Positions 1-7,926 of a stretch of 15,495 bases of DNA are shown here, piece after piece; position 1 is the stretch's first letter; each line of letters starts with the position of its first letter. The translations under genes and the position numbers were made by a program. This DNA is from an uncultured Archangium sp. (GTDB taxonomy: Bacteria > Myxococcota > Myxococcia > Myxococcales > Myxococcaceae): assembly GCA_946479335.1 (NCBI GenBank), contig CAMLFP010000097.1:1-15495 (forward strand). Reading direction: 5' to 3'. The notes beneath the pieces are model-generated. The model saw only the letters and a list, made by a program, of their open reading frames with translations, ran no database searches and was not told the origin of the DNA.

Positions 1-131
1 TAGGCCACGCCCGCCTCGCCCAGGATCTCCTGCACCACCTGGGGGATCTCGGCGACTTGCGCCCAGAACGGCCGGGGGATGCCTTGCGCGAGCTGCGCGA
101 AGCGAGTGGTGGGCACGGTGGCGGAGCGCAT
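1..131 (-). CDS. Unrecognised protein, N-terminal 43 residues only (runs off left edge)
   Basis: An open frame on the minus strand begins at an ATG at 131-129 and continues past base 1. Nearly all codons end in G or C, as in the neighbouring real genes, which is the main reason to believe it. The frame is closed upstream by an in-frame stop at 185-183, and no GTG or TTG lies between that stop and the ATG, so the start is well fixed. It begins 37 bases after the stop of the SPFH lipoprotein gene and points the same way, so the two are probably cotranscribed. The visible residues contain Pro/Phe/Trp and an amphipathic stretch (EIPQVVQEILGEAG), with no signal peptide or recognisable motif. I do not recognise the family and assign no function. 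Confidence 0.6.
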   Translation of the reverse strand, partial: MRSATVPTTRFAQLAQGIPRPFWAQVAEIPQVVQEILGEAGVA

Positions 132-168
132 GGCCGCCCCGACGGGCGCGGCCTGCCAGAACTGACGG

Positions 169-972
169 CTACTGCTTCTGCTTCAGCGCCGGGAGGATCA
201 GGCTCACGCCGCTCCCGCCCGCGACGATCTGCGGCGCGACGCCGTCCCACTTCTCGATGAGCTGCAGCTCGACCACGCCGGCGTTCTGCTTCAGCGCCTC
301 CCCGCGGATCTTGATGGCCTCCGCGTCGGCCTTCGCGCGCAGCAGCGCCGCGTCGGCTTCACCCTTGGCCTGGGCGGTGACGATCTCCGCCTCGATCTCC
401 GCCTTCTGCTTGGTGAACTTGGCCTTCGCGGCTTCCTGCTCCTGCACCATCTTCTGCTCGATGGCCTGCGCGAGCTGCGCCGACAGCTTCACGTCGACGA
501 TGATCAGGTCTTCCACCACCAGCACGTCACCCACCTTCGCCTTGAGCGCGTCGAGCGCCTCGGCCTTCACCTTCTCGCGGTCCTTCACGATGTGCTCGGC
601 GGAGCGGCTGGCGGTGGCCTCCTTGATCGCCTCCTGCGCGCGCGGCGCGATCAGCACGTCGAACGGCTCACCGTGGTACTGGCGGAAGACGTCGAGCACC
701 TTCGCCTCGGGGATCCGGTACAGCACCGCGAGCGACATCTGCACGTTCTGCAGGTCAGACGAGAAGCACTCGGCGTTGAGCTCGTGCTTCTGCGTGCGGA
801 TGGAGACGTCGGTGAAGTCGCTCCCGAAGGTGGCGGTGTGGAAGCCTTCCCCGAGCGCGGGCTCCTGCAGCTTGCCCCACACCACGAGCACCGAACGCTC
901 GCCGGGCTCCGTGGTGTGACACGAGCAGCCCGACACCGAGGCCAGCGCGAACAGCCAGAACAGGTTTCTCAT
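169..972 (-). CDS. SPFH/band-7 (prohibitin-like) domain lipoprotein
   Basis: A 267-residue protein. The N-terminus is a short hydrophobic signal (MRNLFWLFALASVSGC) ending in a lipobox, with Cys16 as the predicted lipidated residue. Residues ~26-165 resemble an SPFH domain. Residues ~165-230 are an Ala/Lys/Glu/Gln-rich coiled coil of the kind that drives SPFH oligomers. The C-terminus has the prohibitin-like pattern EKWDGVAPQIVAGG. SPFH proteins form large membrane-associated rings that organise membranes or shield proteases. Most are anchored by a hydrophobic helix; here a lipid anchor would put the domain outside the cytoplasm. The ATG at 972 was preferred over a start at 1089 because only it gives a signal peptide and it avoids overlapping the divergent gene. 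No clear Shine-Dalgarno sequence precedes it. The specific partner or function is unknown. Confidence 0.85.
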   Translation of the reverse strand: MRNLFWLFALASVSGCSCHTTEPGERSVLVVWGKLQEPALGEGFHTATFGSDFTDVSIRTQKHELNAECFSSDLQNVQMSLAVLYRIPEAKVLDVFRQYHGEPFDVLIAPRAQEAIKEATASRSAEHIVKDREKVKAEALDALKAKVGDVLVVEDLIIVDVKLSAQLAQAIEQKMVQEQEAAKAKFTKQKAEIEAEIVTAQAKGEADAALLRAKADAEAIKIRGEALKQNAGVVELQLIEKWDGVAPQIVAGGSGVSLILPALKQKQ

Positions 973-1012
973 GCGCGCGACGTTAAGAGCGCTTGGGTAA
1001 GAAGTGTGAGCG
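973..1012. promoter_or_regulatory. Short divergent intergenic region
   Basis: This 40-base gap separates two divergent start codons, so it must hold at least parts of both promoters unless these extend into the genes. I see no convincing -35/-10 pair and no strong ribosome-binding site on either side. The only symmetric element is a small AGCGCT palindrome near the middle. The call rests on gene arrangement alone. Confidence 0.4.
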
Positions 1013-1981
1013 ATGTCTGAGATCCGCACGTTGCTCGCCAATGCCCAGGCCGCGGAGGTGCGCGGCGACAAGCCCGAGGCCGCGCGCATCCTCCGTGAAG
1101 CCGCGTCGTACTACCGCGAGCGCCAACAGCTCACCCAGGCCGCGCGCATGCTGCGCCAGGCGCGCAAGGCCGAAGGGTTGCCCGAAGAGCCCGAGGTCGA
1201 CGAGTCGGTGTTCGGCTTCGAGGCGCCGGAGCGCGTGCTGGTCGAACAGCGCACGCCGCAGCTCGCCGACCCTGCAATCGATGCGTGGTGTTCGTTCTGC
1301 TGCCGACCCAAAGCCGAGGTCGGCGCGCTCGTCGCGGGCCCCGCGGGGTCGTTCATCTGCGCGGGGTGCACGGAACTCTCCGCTGCACTCCGGAGCGGAG
1401 GAAACTCCCTCTCCCCTGGGGAGAGGGTCGGGGTGAGGGGCGCGGAATGGACCATCACCAAACTCACGCACGAGCTCCCCGCACAACAACGCGCGACGCA
1501 ACGCCTGACGCGTCTTCGCTCGAAGTTCACGCTCGTCATCGGGCCCACCGGTTCAGGAAAGTCGGCGTGGTTGAAGACCCTGGGTGAGATTGAGGTGATC
1601 GACGCGGCCCGCACCCCGACCTTCTCCCGACAGCGGGGGACCGCGCCGACGTTCTTCGTCATCACCGCCGACGTGCCGCCGCCCGCGTTGGTGCTGCAGG
1701 GAGCGCAGGGGCCCGAGCCGCTGCACGACACGGCGTCGCTGCAGAGCGCGCTGCCGACGCTCGACGCGCAGGTGCTCGCGGAGGTTGACGCGGTGTTCTC
1801 ATTCGAGGCGCCCGACGTCGCGGCGTTGACCGGCCTCGCGCGCGCGCTGGCGAGCGAGCGCGACATCGCCTTGTCCGACGAGGCGCTGACGCAGGTGGCG
1901 CAGTTGGCGCACCGTTCCGGTCGTGGCGCGCACGAGCTGGTCGCGTTACTCGCCCGCATCCCCTCTGGGAACTACACGTGA
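1013..1981 (+). CDS. ClpX-type C4 zinc-finger protein with P-loop, atypical AAA+-like
   Basis: A 322-residue protein. Residues 1-55 are Ala/Arg-rich helices resembling a TPR pair. Cys93, Cys96, Cys116 and Cys119 form a C-X2-C-X18-C-X2-C finger with the LVAGP signature of the ClpX zinc-binding domain, which in ClpX binds substrates and adaptors. A Walker A motif, GPTGSGKS, lies at 177-184. The C-terminus (~285-315, LSDEALTQVAQLAHRSGRG) looks like an AAA+ lid. No Walker B or sensor motif is evident, and only ~140 residues follow the P-loop start, short for a full AAA+ module. It is therefore not ClpX itself and may bind nucleotide without normal ATPase cycling. Residues ~123-144 are encoded by a palindromic repeat element. 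It overlaps the next gene by a GTGA junction, so the two are likely translated together. Function unknown. Confidence 0.75.
   Translation: MSEIRTLLANAQAAEVRGDKPEAARILREAASYYRERQQLTQAARMLRQARKAEGLPEEPEVDESVFGFEAPERVLVEQRTPQLADPAIDAWCSFCCRPKAEVGALVAGPAGSFICAGCTELSAALRSGGNSLSPGERVGVRGAEWTITKLTHELPAQQRATQRLTRLRSKFTLVIGPTGSGKSAWLKTLGEIEVIDAARTPTFSRQRGTAPTFFVITADVPPPALVLQGAQGPEPLHDTASLQSALPTLDAQVLAEVDAVFSFEAPDVAALTGLARALASERDIALSDEALTQVAQLAHRSGRGAHELVALLARIPSGNYT
1378..1440. repeat. Palindromic repeat element inside a coding sequence
   Basis: Two adjacent inverted repeats are present. The first pairs CTCCGCT (1378-1384) with AGCGGAG (1394-1400). The second pairs CCCTCTCCCC (1407-1416) with GGGGAGAGGG (1418-1427) around a single T, and is followed by TCGGGGTGAGGGG. 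This second sequence is the dispersed repeat of many GC-rich proteobacterial genomes whose opposite-strand translation reads like PHPDPLPRGEG. Here the plus strand reads it in frame as NSLSPGERVGVRGA, between the zinc finger and the P-loop of the host protein. The exact boundaries cannot be set from one copy. Confidence 0.8.
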
Positions 1982-3039
1982 ACCCTCCAGTCCAATGGCA
2001 CCAGTTGGGCCGCGTCGAATACGCCGACGGGCTCGAGATGCAGCAGCAGCTCCAGCAGGCGCGCCGCGAGAACCTGATCCCCGACACGTTGTTGCTGCTC
2101 GAGCACCAGCCGGTGCTGACGATGGGGCGCGCGGCGAAGGCGACCAACATCATCGCGCCGGCGCAGCACCTCGAGGCGCTGGGCGTGGAGATCTTCGAGA
2201 CCGATCGCGGCGGCGACGTCACGTACCACGGGCCCGGGCAGATCACGGGCTACCCGCTGCTGTTCCTTGAAGAAGGGCGGCAAGACGTCCGCAAGTACGT
2301 GCGCGCGATCGAAGAGCTGATGATCCGCACCGTCGCCGACTGGGGCATCACCGCCACGCGCTTCGAGCAGTGGCCGGGCGTGTGGGTGGCCGAGTCACGG
2401 CGCGGCGGCCCGCGGAAGATCGCGGCGCTCGGCGTGCACCTGAGCCGTTGGTACACCAAGCACGGGTTCGCGCTGAACGTGTCGACCAACCTGAGCCACT
2501 TCGAGCTGATCGTGCCGTGCGGCATCCGCGAGGCGGGCGTGACCTCGATGCGTGAAGAGCTCGGCCGCGATGTCGATCAACGCGAGGTCGAAGAGCGCAT
2601 CGCGCAGCACTTCCGTGACGTGTTCGAGTGCGAGGTCACCCGCGCGCCGGAGCCGGCACGCACCATCAGCGTCGTCGTGCGGCGCGATGATGGTCGCGTG
2701 CTGTTGCTCAAACGCACCGAGGCGCGCGGTGGGTTCTGGCAGCCGGTCACCGGGCACGTGGAGGCTGGCGAGTCTCCGCAGCAGGCGGCGCAACGCGAGC
2801 TGCGTGAAGAGACTGGCCTTGCCGTGCCGGTGACGCCGTTGAACTACGAGCACGCGTTCTGCGTCGCCGGGACGCCGACCATTCTGCGGGAGACGGCGTT
2901 CGTGGTGCGCAGCAACGCGCCGGTGACGCACGACCCGCACGAGCACTCCGAGGCCGCGTGGTTCAGCGTCGACGAGGCGGTTTCGCTGGTGCCTTTCGCC
3001 GGGCTGAAGCGCGCGGTGCGCTTGTCGGCAGCAGCTTGA
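1978..3039 (+). CDS. lipB: Octanoyltransferase LipB fused to a Nudix hydrolase
   Basis: A 353-residue two-domain protein. Residues ~1-220 are LipB, which moves octanoyl from acyl carrier protein to lipoyl domains. The family signature RGGDVTYHGPGQITGYP is at 77-93. The catalytic lysine is Lys147 (in RKIAALGVH) and the acyl-accepting cysteine is Cys181 (in VPCGIREAGVTSM). Residues ~228-350 are a complete Nudix domain with box GX5EX7REUXEEXGU at Gly259-Leu281. The FWQPVTGHVEAGE context resembles NudB-type dihydroneopterin triphosphate pyrophosphatases, but the substrate cannot be read from sequence. LipB alone is usually ~210-230 residues, so this is a true fusion with both active sites intact. 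The start is a GTG overlapping the preceding stop (GTGA). The last 77 bases overlap the convergent MBL gene. Confidence 0.93.
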   Translation: MNPPVQWHQLGRVEYADGLEMQQQLQQARRENLIPDTLLLLEHQPVLTMGRAAKATNIIAPAQHLEALGVEIFETDRGGDVTYHGPGQITGYPLLFLEEGRQDVRKYVRAIEELMIRTVADWGITATRFEQWPGVWVAESRRGGPRKIAALGVHLSRWYTKHGFALNVSTNLSHFELIVPCGIREAGVTSMREELGRDVDQREVEERIAQHFRDVFECEVTRAPEPARTISVVVRRDDGRVLLLKRTEARGGFWQPVTGHVEAGESPQQAAQRELREETGLAVPVTPLNYEHAFCVAGTPTILRETAFVVRSNAPVTHDPHEHSEAAWFSVDEAVSLVPFAGLKRAVRLSAAA

Positions 3040-3851
3040 GCGTCAGGCCCTCGCGGGCGGCGATCGTCGCCTTGCGGTGCCGCTTCGCTTCCTTGAGCAT
3101 CGCGTCGAGCGCGTCATCGGTGCGCGTCGGGTCGTGGTGGAAGAGCACCAGCGTGCCCACCTTCGCTTCGTCGGCGACCTTGATCGCGTTCTGCCAGGTG
3201 GAGTGCCCCCAGCCGAGCTTCGGGCTCCCGGTGCGCCCGAGGTACTCGTCGTCGGTGTACATCGAGTCGTAGATCAGCACGTCGGCGCCGCGGGCGAACT
3301 CCAGCAGCTGCGTGTCGCGATCGCTCCCGTGCTCGGTGTCGGTGGCGTAGACGACCGTCTTGCCCTTGTAGTCGATGCGGTACGCGAGGCTCCCGCCGGG
3401 GTGGTTGCTCTCGATGGCCGAGATGCGCGCGCCGCCCAGCGTGAGCCGGTCGCCGGCCTCGAAGGCCTGGTATTCAAGCTGCGCGCGGAAGACCATCTCC
3501 GCCGTCACGGGGAAGAAGGGCTGCTGCATCTGCCCGGAGAGCACGTCTTTCACCGTGCGCGAGTTGCGCGTCGGCCCGCGAATGGTGAAGCGGCTGCGCG
3601 GGTCGAAGATGGGCCCGAAGAACGGCAGGCCCTGCAGGTGATCGTAGTGGTAGTGCGAGATGAAGAGGTGCGCGTCGAGCGGGCCGTTCACCGAAGCGCC
3701 CAGCTCGCGCACGCCGGTGCCGAGGTCGAAGATCAACCGCTCGCCGCCGACGCGCACTTCGATGCACGGGGTGTTGCCGCCGTAGCGCGCCGTCTCCGGG
3801 CCGGGGGAGGGGATCGACCCGCGCACGCCCCAGAAGTGAAGGGCGAACTCG

Positions 3852-4532
<681 letters not shown>

Positions 4533-4572
4533 GGTTGGTCACTCTTTTGGATGCATGGGCCGTACTTCTGTT

Positions 4573-5766
4573 TCAACGATTCGTCCAACGCAGCGGAATC
4601 AGGGTGATCGCGTCACCGACCGCGATGGCGGGGCTGTCGGGTGCGAGGTCGACGAGCGCGTGCGCGGCGAAGGCCGACGAGAGCGCGCCTGACGACTGGC
4701 TGCCCACCGGCGTGGCCCACAGGGCGCCGTCGCGGTGCGCGTACGTCGCGCGCGTGAAGAGGCGCAGCCCGGGGGCGGGCTTCATCGGCGCCGCGGCGCG
4801 CGCGGGCAGCGTCTCCAGCGCGGTGGGCAGGCCCTGCAACGCGCGCAGCGCGGGGCGCACGAAGAGCTCGAAGGTCACCATCGCCGACACCGGGTTGCCC
4901 GGGAGCCCGAAGACCAGCGTCGCGCCGCGGCGCCCGAACATCAGCGGCTTCCCCGGGCGCATGGCGAGCTTCCAGAAGTCCAGCTCCACGCCGAGCGACT
5001 GCAGCGCCTCGCGCGTGAAGTCGCGCTCGCCCACCGAGGCGCCGGCGACGGTGATCAGCACGTCGGCCTCCAGCCCGCTTTCGAAGTGCGCGCGCAGCGA
5101 GTCGAGCGTGTCGGCGGCGCGGCCCACGTGCGTGGCGATCGCGCCCGCGGAGGTGGCCAGCGTCTGCAGCACCGGGCCGTTGGTGTCGATGATCCCCTCG
5201 CCGTCGCTGCCGGGCGGCAGCAGCTCGTCGCCGCTGGTGACGATGTTGACGCGCGGCCTCGAGAAGACGGTCACCTCGGTCAGCCCCTGGCCCCACAGCG
5301 CCCCGAGATCGGCGGCGGAGAGCTCGCGACCCCGCGCGAACAGGGGCTCGCCCTCGCGCACGTCTTCGCCCCGCCGGCGGATGAACTGCCCCGGCGCCGC
5401 GGCCTCGAGGATCTCCACGTGGCCGTCGTCGAGGCGTGCCGTCTTCTCCTGCATCACCACCGCGTCGGCCCCGGGAGGGATTCGTGCGCCGGTCATGATG
5501 CGCGCGCAGCAGCCGGCCCGCACCTCGTGCTTCGGCGCGTCGCCCGCGAAGATCGTCTCGGTGATCTCCAGCGTACGGGTGCCCTCAGCGGCGCGCACGG
5601 CGAAGCCATCCATCTGCGAGTTGTCCCACGGGGGGAGCGTGCGACGCACCGTCAGCGGCACGGCCAACGCGCGGCCGATCGCCTCGCCGACTTGCACTTT
5701 GACGGGGGCGCCGGGGTTGAGGCCTTCGAGAATCCTGACGCGCGCTTCATCGACGCTCAGAGCCAT
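4573..5766 (-). CDS. moeA: Molybdopterin molybdotransferase MoeA
   Basis: A 397-residue protein that inserts molybdate into adenylylated molybdopterin to finish the molybdenum cofactor in the cytoplasm. Visible family motifs in order are DNSQMDGFAV (48-57), ARIMTGARIPPGADAVVMQE (88-107), TSGDELLPPG (177-186), DTNGPV (194-199), ASVGERDF (243-250), MRPGKPLMFG (269-278) and GLPGNPVSAMV (287-297). The usual GGVSVGDYD loop reads AGASVGERD here, a mild variation. Length fits the family (~400). The ATG at 5766 gives the standard MALSVDEA start; an upstream in-frame TTG at 5805 adds 13 unconserved residues and was rejected. No strong Shine-Dalgarno is visible. It is the first gene of a minus-strand run with ribA and the MBL hydrolase, and is divergent from the gene at 5872. 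Confidence 0.95.
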   Translation of the reverse strand: MALSVDEARVRILEGLNPGAPVKVQVGEAIGRALAVPLTVRRTLPPWDNSQMDGFAVRAAEGTRTLEITETIFAGDAPKHEVRAGCCARIMTGARIPPGADAVVMQEKTARLDDGHVEILEAAAPGQFIRRRGEDVREGEPLFARGRELSAADLGALWGQGLTEVTVFSRPRVNIVTSGDELLPPGSDGEGIIDTNGPVLQTLATSAGAIATHVGRAADTLDSLRAHFESGLEADVLITVAGASVGERDFTREALQSLGVELDFWKLAMRPGKPLMFGRRGATLVFGLPGNPVSAMVTFELFVRPALRALQGLPTALETLPARAAAPMKPAPGLRLFTRATYAHRDGALWATPVGSQSSGALSSAFAAHALVDLAPDSPAIAVGDAITLIPLRWTNR

Positions 5767-5871
5767 GGCGGAAGCACATGCCTGAGGTGCGGGCGTGAAA
5801 ACCAATAGGAATTGCAGGGGAAATCGAGTACGCGAGGCGCGCTTTTAAAGCCCCTGCACAAGGAGTCGGCG
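5767..5871. promoter_or_regulatory. Divergent intergenic region with 8-bp inverted repeat
   Basis: This 105-base region separates moeA (minus) from the H1-tailed protein gene (plus) and should carry both promoters. TGCAGGGG (5813-5820) and CCCCTGCA (5851-5858) are perfect 8-base inverted arms around a 30-base spacer that contains the AT-rich palindrome CTTTTAAAG. The right arm ends two bases before the AAGGAG ribosome-binding site of the downstream gene. It could be an operator or, if transcribed, a leader hairpin. No consensus sigma-70 promoter could be assigned. Confidence 0.45.
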
Positions 5872-7155
5872 TTGGCCACGAAGAAGGCGAAACCCGCTGC
5901 CCCGAAGAAGAAGGCCGTCAAAACCGTCGCGTCGCGGGCCTCCAAGCTCGTCAAGGTGGCGAAAGAAAAGGCGAAATCGGCGCTCAAGAAGCTGACCGGC
6001 AAGGCCGAGAAGAAGCCCGCCGAGAAGGCGGCGCCGCCGGCCAAGGCCGACAAGAAGGCGGGCAAGAAGGTCGAGAGCGCGCCGGCGATCAGCGCGCCGA
6101 CGGCCGCCCGCCGGGGTGATGGCTTCCTCGGGCCGCTGCCTGACAAGCCGATGCCGCGCGCCACCAAGCTGCCCCCCGAGGGCAACCTGTTGACCAAGCG
6201 CGAGATGGAGCAGGCGCTGACCGTCGGTGAGCGCGGCGTGATCGGCGAGGGCTCGTTCAAGGGCCGCCTCGTGCTGCACATGGGCTTCCCGTACCTGGAG
6301 GTCATCGGCCGCGACAAGCGCGAGCTGTGGTTCCTCCTGCAGGGGCCCGATCAAGAAGTGCTGCCCGCGTACGTCGACCACAAGGTCTCGGTGTCGGGCC
6401 TCATCAAGCGCTTCCACAACTACGGCGGCTCGGTCGACGTGCGGAAGTACTCCGCGAAGAAGCCCGAGGCCGAGGTCGAGGCCACGCCCGAGGTGCCGGA
6501 GGCCGAGAAGCTGCGCCTCCTCTCGCCCGGCGAGCTCACCACCATCGGCAACCCCGGCATGGCCGTGGGCTTGAAGGGCTTCGCGACGCTGCGCGGCCGC
6601 CTCGAGATGAACGCCGACGAGTACTACCTGGTCGTCTCGAACCCCGGCACGCGCCAGCAGGTGGCGTTCACGCTGGAAGGCAAGGGCGTCAAGAGCATCA
6701 AGAAGTACATCGGCGAGGTGATGGTGGCCACGGGCGTGGTGGAGAAGCTGACGGGCTGGGGCGGCCGCATCGAGTGCGAGTCGTGCGAGCCCCGCGCGCC
6801 GGAGTACCCGCCGGTCTCCCGCGAGACGATCGACGTCGAGACCGTGGAGGCGTCGGGCACCGGCGCGGCGCGTTCGCTCGACGTGAAGTTGAACCATGGC
6901 CTCTCCGTGAAGTTGTCGGAGAAGCAGGGTCACGTCTGGGCCATCGAGCCGCAGACGGCCAAGCGTGTCTCGCTGCGCGAGGTGAACGTGGAGCACCCGA
7001 CGTCCGGTTCGCCGGTGCGGGAGTTCTTCTTCACGCCGCGCAACCCGGGCCTCCAGGAGATCGAGTTCTTCCTCGGAAAGGTCCACAACCCCATGCAGGT
7101 CGCGCGCACCTTCAAGGTGATCGCGAACGTGAAAGCCCCGGAGGCAACACCGTGA
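5872..7155 (+). CDS. Protein with histone H1-like Lys/Ala tail and duplicated beta-rich domains
   Basis: A 427-residue protein of unknown function. The start is a TTG six bases after AAGGAG; an upstream in-frame TTG at 5812 lacks such a site. Residues 1-~80 are Lys/Ala/Pro-rich, like a histone H1 or AlgP tail, suggesting nucleic-acid binding. Two similar beta-rich units follow at ~118-194 and ~216-307. Each runs from a Gly-rich turn through a GRL strand to a 'V.GxxxK....GG' end, pointing to internal duplication, perhaps of an OB-like fold. The second ends with Cys302 and Cys305 (ECESCE). The C-terminal ~90 residues (HPTSGSPVREFFFTPRNPG) resemble a chagasin-like or Ig-like beta domain; this is only suggestive. 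There is no signal peptide. Its stop overlaps the next start (GTGA). Confidence 0.8.
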   Translation: MATKKAKPAAPKKKAVKTVASRASKLVKVAKEKAKSALKKLTGKAEKKPAEKAAPPAKADKKAGKKVESAPAISAPTAARRGDGFLGPLPDKPMPRATKLPPEGNLLTKREMEQALTVGERGVIGEGSFKGRLVLHMGFPYLEVIGRDKRELWFLLQGPDQEVLPAYVDHKVSVSGLIKRFHNYGGSVDVRKYSAKKPEAEVEATPEVPEAEKLRLLSPGELTTIGNPGMAVGLKGFATLRGRLEMNADEYYLVVSNPGTRQQVAFTLEGKGVKSIKKYIGEVMVATGVVEKLTGWGGRIECESCEPRAPEYPPVSRETIDVETVEASGTGAARSLDVKLNHGLSVKLSEKQGHVWAIEPQTAKRVSLREVNVEHPTSGSPVREFFFTPRNPGLQEIEFFLGKVHNPMQVARTFKVIANVKAPEATP

Positions 7156-7778
7156 AGAAGTTCATCGTCGTCATCGCAGCGTTGGCCAGCACCCTCGTTT
7201 TCGCGCAGGAGATCGGCACGGAGATCACCCCGGCCACGCCGCCTCCGTCGGGCCCGCAGGAGCCGGCGCCCGCGCAGGACCCGATGACCTCCGCGCCGCG
7301 CGCGGCGGCCCCTGACGCGAAGCTGTCGGCGGGCAGCGGCGCCTTCGGTATCCGCGCGGGCTTCGGCGGCAACCTGAACGGCGCGACGGCGACCGGCGCG
7401 ACCAGCGCGGGCATCGCGGTCTTCTTCTCCGACAACTTCAAGTTCCTCGCGGACTTGAACGTCGGCCTGACGGCGAGCGACGCGGGCGCGCAGTTCGGCT
7501 TCGGCGTGGGCCTCGGCTTCGACCTGCTGTTCCGCAAGCCGACCGACGCGCTGCGCCCGCTGTTCCACCTCGGCGTGTCGTTCGCCGACCCCGACGTCGC
7601 GGGCAGCGCGGTGGCGATGGGCCTCCACGCGGGCTTCGGCGCCGAGTACTTCTTCAGCCCCAACTTCTCGCTCAACGCCAACCTCGGCCTCGCGTTTCCC
7701 TTCCTGATCACGGGCGGCGGGTTCGCGTTCTCCGTGGTGACCTTCACCCCCGGCATCGGCGGTACTTTCTACCTCTGA
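7152..7778 (+). CDS. Small secreted outer-membrane beta-barrel-like protein
   Basis: A 208-residue protein with a clear Sec signal peptide (MKKFIVVIAALASTLVFA, cleaved near residue 18). A Pro/Ala/Gln-rich linker spans ~25-57. Residues ~62-208 show alternating Gly/aromatic strands (FGIRAGFGGNL, FGFGVGLGFDLLF, LHAGFGAEYFF, NANLGLAFPF) typical of an outer-membrane barrel of about eight strands. It ends in TFYL rather than a strict terminal Phe. The GTG start overlaps the upstream stop and sits seven bases after GGAGG (7140-7144), so it is translationally coupled to the H1-tailed protein. A cytoplasmic-looking basic protein coupled to an envelope barrel is an odd pairing. Family and ligand unknown. 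Confidence 0.82.
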   Translation: MKKFIVVIAALASTLVFAQEIGTEITPATPPPSGPQEPAPAQDPMTSAPRAAAPDAKLSAGSGAFGIRAGFGGNLNGATATGATSAGIAVFFSDNFKFLADLNVGLTASDAGAQFGFGVGLGFDLLFRKPTDALRPLFHLGVSFADPDVAGSAVAMGLHAGFGAEYFFSPNFSLNANLGLAFPFLITGGGFAFSVVTFTPGIGGTFYL

Positions 7779-7818
7779 GTCTCGTCAGGGAACTCTCCCC
7801 GGCGCGTCAGTGCCGGCA

Positions 7819-7862
7819 AGCGGGCCAGACGTTCTCGCAACTCGCGAGAGCGCTGGCCCGCT
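7819..7862 (+). terminator. 19-bp stem-loop: terminator or rnr leader structure
   Basis: AGCGGGCCAG (7819-7828) pairs perfectly with CTGGCCCGCT (7853-7862). After one bulged A at 7829, nine more pairs (one of them T-G) run inward to a five-base AACTC loop at 7839-7843. A short T run (TTTT, 7867-7870) follows four bases later. The position, 41 bases after the barrel gene's stop and 65 before the rnr start, fits an intrinsic terminator with a weak T tract. It could instead be a structured 5' leader of rnr. Confidence 0.6.
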
Positions 7863-7926
7863 GTACTTTTATCAACGACGTGCGCCGGTCATCGACCGCG
7901 AGCGCGCGCAGAAACAAAGGATTTTC

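Noticed and set aside
57..260. A small plus-strand frame near the left edge
   Set aside because: It overlaps two minus-strand coding regions and its translation is Arg/Gly/Ser-rich without features.
973..1089. A 39-residue N-terminal extension of the SPFH lipoprotein
   Set aside because: It would overlap the divergent gene's start and bury the signal peptide; the ATG at 972 gives a proper lipoprotein signal.
4735..5808. A 357-codon plus-strand frame opposite moeA, and a 416-codon one at 4535-5785
   Set aside because: MoeA on the minus strand has all family motifs; these frames have Arg/His- or Ser/Pro-rich low-information translations.
5845..7086. A 413-codon minus-strand frame opposite the H1-tailed protein
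   Set aside because: The composition is a shadow of the plus-strand Lys/Ala and Glu codons; the plus gene has a good ribosome-binding site and a coupled downstream gene.
7788..7799. A 4-bp GGGA/TCCC hairpin just after the barrel gene
   Set aside because: Too short to be meaningful beside the much stronger stem-loop at 7819-7862.
7810..7926. A 39-residue N-terminal extension of RNase R from a GTG at 7810
   Set aside because: It would be encoded by the long stem-loop, has no family similarity, and the GTG at 7927 has a well-placed AAAGGA.
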